Assembly (NCBI GenBank): GCA_000405345.1
Contig: ASPC01000022.1
Coordinates: 1-25,455, forward strand
Direction: 5' to 3'
Source: Atribacteria bacterium SCGC AAA255-N14
Lineage (GTDB): Bacteria; Atribacterota; JS1; SB-45; 34-128
DNA length: 25,455 bases
In this document: piece after piece, positions 20,690-25,455 of the stretch
Numbering within the stretch: position 1 is the stretch's first letter
How the letters are laid out: each line of letters begins with the position of its first letter
Position numbers and translations under genes: made by a program
Notes under the pieces: model-generated
What the model was told of the DNA's origin: nothing
Database searches by the model: none
What the model saw: the letters and a program-made list of their open reading frames with translations, nothing else

Positions 20690-23569
20690 TTATCTTCTCT
20701 CCAGTTTCAGAATCTTCTCAACAAGTTCAACAGCCTTTGTTTTATTTTCTTCTTTCAGTAGTATCTTATACAACTGTGTGGTTAGCTCTCTCTTCTCCTC
20801 ACTGTTTAATCTCCAGTTGGGATAATCTTCAAATATGCCATTAATCTTTACTGCCAGTGTATCTGGCTTTGAAATTCCGCTCTTCTTAAATAACCAGAAA
20901 ATCGTAAAAGTATTAACATCAAAATTCTTTTCAGTCTGCTCCTTGTGTGCCTGATTAATCTCTCTGATAATTTCTTCTAATCTTTTTAAAGCTTCAAGAG
21001 TCATAATGCGTCTGTCATCATACAGCTCAATAACAGTCTGTGCCTTTTCACCTATGGAGATCAAATATGGCTGGGTATCCCGATTATCATCAATAAACTT
21101 AATAATGCTTTTTCTTAAATTAATTATCTTAACATTATTAGACTTATCGCTTTTCTTTAATACCTCAAGAGTATCCTCTTTTATTTCATAAATCGGAAGA
21201 GTGGAGGAAATGTCTGTTGAATAGACATGCTTCTTGACCAGGTCAGAGGTCTTCCGCATCAACTCCTTATCCAGAAGAATCCTTTTGGCAAAGGCATTTC
21301 TAATAATGCTGTAAAGATAAGAAATTCTCCAGTAATCATTTATATAATCCCTTAAGAATTTATCCGGTGAAATAATCTCATAAAGCATCTCAAGCTGCTT
21401 AAAGAACTTATAAAAATCTTCTCTCTTGTCTTTATCACTAAAAATTTCAATTGCTCTTTCAACCGTTTTATCATCAAATCTATGTCCTATCAATTCAAGA
21501 TATGTCCTGGCTTTATCTTTCATCAGGCTTTCAAAAGTTGATTTCAATATGTCTATGTTCTTGATAACACTTGCCACAACATCTGAATCAAAAGCCAGCG
21601 CCTTTTCGAGTCTTTCAAATATACCAACAAAATCAAGAACAAATCCCGCAGGTTTCTTTAAACCATCTTCATCCTCATAAGGCCTGTTAACTCTGGCTAT
21701 GGCTTGCAAAAGAGTATGATCCTTCATGGGCTTGTCCAAATACATACAATAAAGAATGGGGACATCATATCCTGTTAATAGCTTATCAGTAACTATCAGT
21801 ATCTTTGGCATCTTTGTCTTGTTTGGGAAAATCTTGCCCTTTAATTCCCGCTCTTTATATTCGCTTAAATAATGCTCTTTTAAGAATGGCTCGTCATTCT
21901 GAGCCTGACTATAAACAACTATGGAATATTCAGAAGGAAGATGTTTATCCAGTTCTTTTTTATACAAAGCACACGCTTCTCTATCCACACTAACAAGGAA
22001 TGCCTTATAACCCATAGGTTCAACATTTTCCTTATAGTGCTTAGCTACAAACTCAGCAACTTTCTTAACACGGTCTTCGGATTTTAGGAAATTCTTCAGA
22101 CTTACTGCCTTATCTAATAATTTGTTTAATTCCTCTACATCACTAATGCCTTCTTTTTCCATCAATGCAAAAAATTCCTTCTCAAGCATTTCTTTAGGCA
22201 CTCTTATCTCGCTTGGGGCAAGTGTATAGTGTAAAGGAACTGTTGTCCCGTCTTCGATTGATTCAGCAATGGAATACTTATCCAGATATCCTTTTTCATC
22301 CTCTTTGCCGAATATCTTGAACGTGCCTTTGCCATAAAGAATCTTGTCAATTGGCGTGCCGGTAAAGCCAAAATAGGTTGCATCGGGAAGTGCAGCCATA
22401 AGGTAATTGCCTAGGTCGCCGGTAGTAGTTCTGTGTGCTTCATCTATCAGCACAAAAATATTATTTCTTTTGTTGATATCTTTTGGCATGCCTTCGAATT
22501 TGTGAATCATTGAAACTATAAGCCCGCGGTAGTCTGAAGAGAGAAGTTCTCGCAATTCCTTTTTGGAATCTGCTATTTTCATTCCTTTGCCTTCTTTAAA
22601 ACCATAGGCATCGAGATTTCCGAATAATTGGCTTTCTAATTCGTTCCTGTCAACGAGCATTATAATAGTGGGCTTTTCAAATTCTGGCTGCTGCAATATT
22701 TTTTCTGCTGCTACAATCATGGTGAAGGTTTTACCTGCACCTTGTGTATGCCATATAAGTCCTGTCTTCTTTTCCTCCTCCAATGCCCTATTAACTATCT
22801 TTTCAACTGCTTTTGTCTGGTGCTGACGCATAATTATTTTGGATAATATGTCATTTTTCCGGAAGAAGATAATATAATCCTTTATAAGTTGCAATATACG
22901 ATCCTTATCGAAGAAAGTCTTGACCTTCTTCTCAAAATTCCTTTTTTCAACATCCTTCCAGTTAAAAAGTCCTTTTCTGTCAAGATTCCAGGTTACTCCA
23001 TAATAAAAATCAAGCAGATGCGTGACATCAAATATCTGGTTTGAGGCCATCATCTCGGGTGTTTCAGAATGGTAGCGTCTTATCTGGGCAATTCCTTCTT
23101 CAATTCCTTCCCGCTTGTTGGCATTTTTTGTCTCTGCAATTATTACAGGAATACCATTTATCAGGAATATAACATCTCCTCTGTTGGTAAATTTACCGTT
23201 GGTGTATTGCCATTCATCTGTTACATGAAACTGGTTGTTGTTATTTCCAAAGTCAATAAATCTTATATTTAGCTCCCGTTTATCCCTCTCATAGTAAACA
23301 GATTTCTCGCCTTTGAGATATTGAAGGATTTCCTGATTGCCTTCTATTGAACTCTTTATATTTCCCAGCCGCTTGATGATTTCATTAGCTTTCTCATTAT
23401 TGATTATTCCTTTATTTAGATCCATCAACTGCTCTTTAAGGATATTATAAAAGAATAATCCTGCCTCGCCTTGTCTTAAGGCAACGGCTTCATCTCTGGT
23501 TAGATAAGTCCAGCCAATCTGCCTTGCATATTTTATTAATGGCTCCTGAACTATTTTCCGTTCAGACAT
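20690..23569 (-). CDS. hsdR: Type I restriction enzyme HsdR subunit
   Basis: The motor and nuclease subunit, about 959 residues from ATG 23569; a TTG at 23590 would add seven. The N-terminal PD-(D/E)xK nuclease shows Asp132 (GDVIFL), Glu146 and Lys148 (IAETKNA). The SF2 translocase has Walker A GAGKT near 277-281, motif II DEAHR, motif III FGFTGTP and motif VI QAIARVNRPY, all intact. The helical C-terminal region that contacts HsdM follows. The gene overlaps the end of hsdS by a few bases, so restriction and specificity subunits are co-translated. The subunit cuts unmethylated DNA after translocation in complex with HsdM and HsdS. No frameshift is seen, so the system is probably functional if hsdM is whole. 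Confidence 0.96.
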   Translation of the reverse strand: MSERKIVQEPLIKYARQIGWTYLTRDEAVALRQGEAGLFFYNILKEQLMDLNKGIINNEKANEIIKRLGNIKSSIEGNQEILQYLKGEKSVYYERDKRELNIRFIDFGNNNNQFHVTDEWQYTNGKFTNRGDVIFLINGIPVIIAETKNANKREGIEEGIAQIRRYHSETPEMMASNQIFDVTHLLDFYYGVTWNLDRKGLFNWKDVEKRNFEKKVKTFFDKDRILQLIKDYIIFFRKNDILSKIIMRQHQTKAVEKIVNRALEEEKKTGLIWHTQGAGKTFTMIVAAEKILQQPEFEKPTIIMLVDRNELESQLFGNLDAYGFKEGKGMKIADSKKELRELLSSDYRGLIVSMIHKFEGMPKDINKRNNIFVLIDEAHRTTTGDLGNYLMAALPDATYFGFTGTPIDKILYGKGTFKIFGKEDEKGYLDKYSIAESIEDGTTVPLHYTLAPSEIRVPKEMLEKEFFALMEKEGISDVEELNKLLDKAVSLKNFLKSEDRVKKVAEFVAKHYKENVEPMGYKAFLVSVDREACALYKKELDKHLPSEYSIVVYSQAQNDEPFLKEHYLSEYKERELKGKIFPNKTKMPKILIVTDKLLTGYDVPILYCMYLDKPMKDHTLLQAIARVNRPYEDEDGLKKPAGFVLDFVGIFERLEKALAFDSDVVASVIKNIDILKSTFESLMKDKARTYLELIGHRFDDKTVERAIEIFSDKDKREDFYKFFKQLEMLYEIISPDKFLRDYINDYWRISYLYSIIRNAFAKRILLDKELMRKTSDLVKKHVYSTDISSTLPIYEIKEDTLEVLKKSDKSNNVKIINLRKSIIKFIDDNRDTQPYLISIGEKAQTVIELYDDRRIMTLEALKRLEEIIREINQAHKEQTEKNFDVNTFTIFWLFKKSGISKPDTLAVKINGIFEDYPNWRLNSEEKRELTTQLYKILLKEENKTKAVELVEKILKLERR

Positions 23570-24725
23570 TTTCTTTAACCTCAAAATCAAAATTATTTAC
23601 TCTAATTCTTCCCGTCATTAATTGATTAAGTAGAGTCTTAAATAAATCCTGAAGGGTTTGTTTTTTGGATTCAGCTTGGGAAATTTTTTTGTCTATTTTA
23701 TCTATTGCCTTTATTATATCCAATTGCTCACTTATATTAGGGAGAGGAAATCGATAGTTTTCCAAATCCTGACGTTGTAAGCTTGGTATTGTTGTTTTTG
23801 CATGCTCGCCTGAGAGTTGATTTATTGACATATAGTAATAAAGAAATTTGGGGGTAACCATTTCTGATTTCCATTCAAGATAAAAAGTAGTATCGGATGG
23901 CCAGCAAGGTTCTAAAAATAAATGAACAGCTCCGGCATTACCCTTTCTTCCTACAATTAATGTAGGGAAATTAATCAAAGGTTTTTCACACCATGCGTAA
24001 ATTCTGCTAGAGCCGACCACTGGAATTTGACCTATTATTTTTGGCTTTTGTTTTCCATACTTTATTTTTGCAAATTCATTTATTTTTCTTACATCCCAAC
24101 TCTTCGGCATCAAACCAATATCGGTTTCTTTTTGTTCTTCGCCATGCAAACCTTTAGTAAAAAGTTTATAGATCAACGATTTTTTTAATTCTTTTGTTAT
24201 TTCAATTATTCTATTCTGTTGTTCAATAGCCTGCTGGATTTTTGAGAGAATAAAGGCAATTTTTTGTTGTTCTGGCTTTTCTGGAAAAGCTATAAATTTC
24301 TCTTTCAAATATTTATAGTGTCTATTATACCCTTTACTTTCTATTGCCAAGCTACACAAATAATAATAGAAATATTTCGGATTCAAGGAATCTTTGGGTT
24401 GAATTAATTTTGTCCCATCTGCACCTAAAGAAAAAGAGAAATTGATAAATTTAAAGATTCTTGTGTGATCTCCAAAGACAATCACTGGTAAACACCCAGA
24501 ATATAACTTAGATTTATCATCTGTGTAACCTGCAATAAAATTAACTCCTTGGTCAACAATAGGATATCTACCCATTTTCTTATATTTTCCTTGAGGAATT
24601 TTAATATCTCTTGATATTCTTTCTTTATCGATACACTCTTCAAATTCTTTAATTTGCCAATCCTCAGGAATCAATCCGATTTCTGTTTCTTTGAAACCGT
24701 TTTCTATTATTGCTTTGGTTTTCAT
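23562..24725 (-). CDS. hsdS: Type I restriction-modification specificity subunit HsdS
   Basis: A 387-residue specificity subunit that selects the bipartite DNA target. It has two target recognition domains, each opening with the usual TEIGLIPEDWQIKEF / TDIGLMPKSWDVRKI block (near residues 14 and 203). Two helical conserved regions follow (QQKIAFILSKIQQAIEQQN at about 159 and QLDIIKAIDKIDKKISQAE at about 335). The domain sequences differ from one another, implying an asymmetric target. The ATG overlaps the hsdM stop as ATGA. No inverted repeat or second hsdS cassette is seen nearby, so shuffling of specificity is not indicated. Confidence 0.95.
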   Translation of the reverse strand: MKTKAIIENGFKETEIGLIPEDWQIKEFEECIDKERISRDIKIPQGKYKKMGRYPIVDQGVNFIAGYTDDKSKLYSGCLPVIVFGDHTRIFKFINFSFSLGADGTKLIQPKDSLNPKYFYYYLCSLAIESKGYNRHYKYLKEKFIAFPEKPEQQKIAFILSKIQQAIEQQNRIIEITKELKKSLIYKLFTKGLHGEEQKETDIGLMPKSWDVRKINEFAKIKYGKQKPKIIGQIPVVGSSRIYAWCEKPLINFPTLIVGRKGNAGAVHLFLEPCWPSDTTFYLEWKSEMVTPKFLYYYMSINQLSGEHAKTTIPSLQRQDLENYRFPLPNISEQLDIIKAIDKIDKKISQAESKKQTLQDLFKTLLNQLMTGRIRVNNFDFEVKENV

Positions 24726-25455
24726 TCTTCCTTTAAGAATCCTCTTTGTGTGATCTTTTTCATTATCTCGTTAAGCTCTCTGTCTGTCTTTTCTCTTTCC
24801 TCTTCAAGTTCTGCCAGCTCAACAAGTATCTCATCAACATTCCGATATTCTTCTTCCTTACCATTACCAACATATCTTGAAGGGCTTAAATTATAATCGT
24901 TTCCCCCGACTTCTTCGTTACTGATTATTTTTGTAAATTTGTCTATGTTCTTCCAATCATGAAACGCCTTAGCTATTTTTTCAATCTTATCATCTGGTAT
25001 GAAATTCTTAGGTCGTCCTTTTTCAAACTCTAAAGAGGTATTTATCAACATAATCCTGTCTTTTCTTTCCTTTGGCTTGTTTTTGTTCAGTATTAAGATA
25101 ATTCCTGGTGCAGTTGTGTTATAAAATAGATTTTCGGGCAAAAGCAAAACTGCCTCTATCCAGTCACTATCTACGAATGCCTTGCGGATTTCCTTCTCTC
25201 TATTACTTCCTTTGTTTCCTGAACCTCTTGAAACAGAGCCAGTATCCAGAACTATTGCAGCCTTTCCGTTTTTGTTTAATGAAGCAAACATAAGCTGGAT
25301 CCATCCCCAATCAGCAGAGCTTGCAGGTGGGTAACCATTATTAAAGCGATTGAATGTATCAGACTCATAAAACTCACTGTTATAGCCATCTTGATTCCAC
25401 ATAGGATTAGCCACGACCAAATCAAAGGTTTTCAATACGCTTCCCTCAAGAAATT
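24722..25455 (-). CDS. hsdM: Type I methyltransferase HsdM, C-terminal part
   Basis: The frame is open from the window edge. It begins with 31 residues also encoded at 15139-15233, then continues DTFNRFNNGYPPASSADWGW, LNKNGKAAIVLDTG, EAVLLLPENLFYNTTAPGII and a C-terminal helical bundle ending MKKITQRGFLKEE. These are the HsdM catalytic-domain strands that follow motif IV. Joined at the repeated segment with 14340-15233 they form one continuous protein of about 510 residues, the usual HsdM size, with no frame change. The stop overlaps the hsdS ATG by four bases. I therefore treat this as the second half of the same gene, displaced by the fold-back, not as a second methyltransferase. Confidence 0.93.
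   Translation of the reverse strand, partial: FLEGSVLKTFDLVVANPMWNQDGYNSEFYESDTFNRFNNGYPPASSADWGWIQLMFASLNKNGKAAIVLDTGSVSRGSGNKGSNREKEIRKAFVDSDWIEAVLLLPENLFYNTTAPGIILILNKNKPKERKDRIMLINTSLEFEKGRPKNFIPDDKIEKIAKAFHDWKNIDKFTKIISNEEVGGNDYNLSPSRYVGNGKEEEYRNVDEILVELAELEEEREKTDRELNEIMKKITQRGFLKEE
25361..25455. repeat. 95-base inverted copy of 15139-15233 at the window edge
   Basis: An exact reverse complement of the hsdM segment 15139-15233, running to the last base of the window. The identity ends at 25361. Its length equals that of the inverted copy at the left edge. Confidence 0.95.

Noticed and set aside
15139..25455. Invertible phase-variation switch with 95-base inverted repeats in hsdM
   Set aside because: No recombinase is encoded in the window, the cut falls in hsdM and not in hsdS, the partner side cuts an unrelated amidohydrolase, and an inverted copy of the same 95-base length occurs at the other window end. 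An artefact explains all of this; I keep the inversion only as an alternative.
24722..25455. A second, independent type I methyltransferase gene
   Set aside because: Its first 31 residues are identical to those at the end of the other part and the two parts are exactly complementary in domain content.

Overview
The window is AT-rich bacterial DNA (estimated by eye at about 35% G+C) with strong AGGAGG-type ribosome binding sites, frequent TTG starts and gene content typical of an anaerobic fermenter: a glycyl-radical-enzyme activase, an ECF thiamine transporter, a sirtuin and MacB-type exporters. An uncultivated Firmicutes-like or Atribacterota-like bacterium would fit, but nothing here fixes the lineage.

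Layout as presented. 1-2.98 kb: a 5'-truncated MacB-type permease, two tandem ABC ATPases and an anchored DUF1573 protein. 3.1-4.8 kb: a CsaA-like tRNA-binding protein with no normal start codon, a sirtuin, and an RRM protein behind a long structured leader. 4.9-6.3 kb: a TPP riboswitch with terminator, thiT, and a thiamine pyrophosphokinase broken at a run of eight G. 6.4-9.4 kb: transketolase (itself TPP-dependent) overlapping a glycyl-radical-enzyme activase. 9.4-14.3 kb: a decayed nucleotidyltransferase toxin-antitoxin-like pair behind a palindromic promoter, then a tight three-gene cassette of a GHKL ATPase, an unrecognised Rossmann-like protein and a radical SAM protein. 14.3-15.2 kb: the first part of hsdM. 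15.2-19.6 kb, minus strand: a truncated fuconolactonase-like amidohydrolase, an aldo/keto reductase, three transposase remnants, a FadR-type regulator and the first 100 residues of a glycyl radical enzyme. 19.65-25.46 kb, minus strand: radC, a YgjP-like peptidase, hsdR, hsdS and the rest of hsdM.

The order is probably not the order in the cell. Both ends of the window are exact inverted copies of internal sequence, and both copies are 95 bases long (1-95 of 1159-1253; 25361-25455 of 15139-15233). hsdM is split exactly at the second copy, and the two halves join in frame into one protein of about 510 residues. The simplest reading is a fold-back (chimeric amplification or assembly graph) at 15233/15234 and at 95/96. 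Unfolded, every gene from transketolase to the fuconolactonase points the same way: tkt, activase, TA remnant, GHKL/Rossmann/rSAM cassette, hsdM-hsdS-hsdR-ygjP-radC, glycyl radical enzyme fragment, fadR-type regulator, IS debris, aldo/keto reductase, fuconolactonase.

In that unfolded order the roughly 11.5-kb defence-type segment is bracketed by direct repeats. A 42-base repeat encodes the last residues of the activase, and a second repeat of about 55 bases carries a 17-base palindrome. The segment therefore looks inserted between a glycyl-radical-enzyme activase and its enzyme, or lodged between two copies of that locus. The most promising undescribed system is the three-gene cassette at 10494-14294, translationally linked and placed directly before a type I restriction-modification operon.
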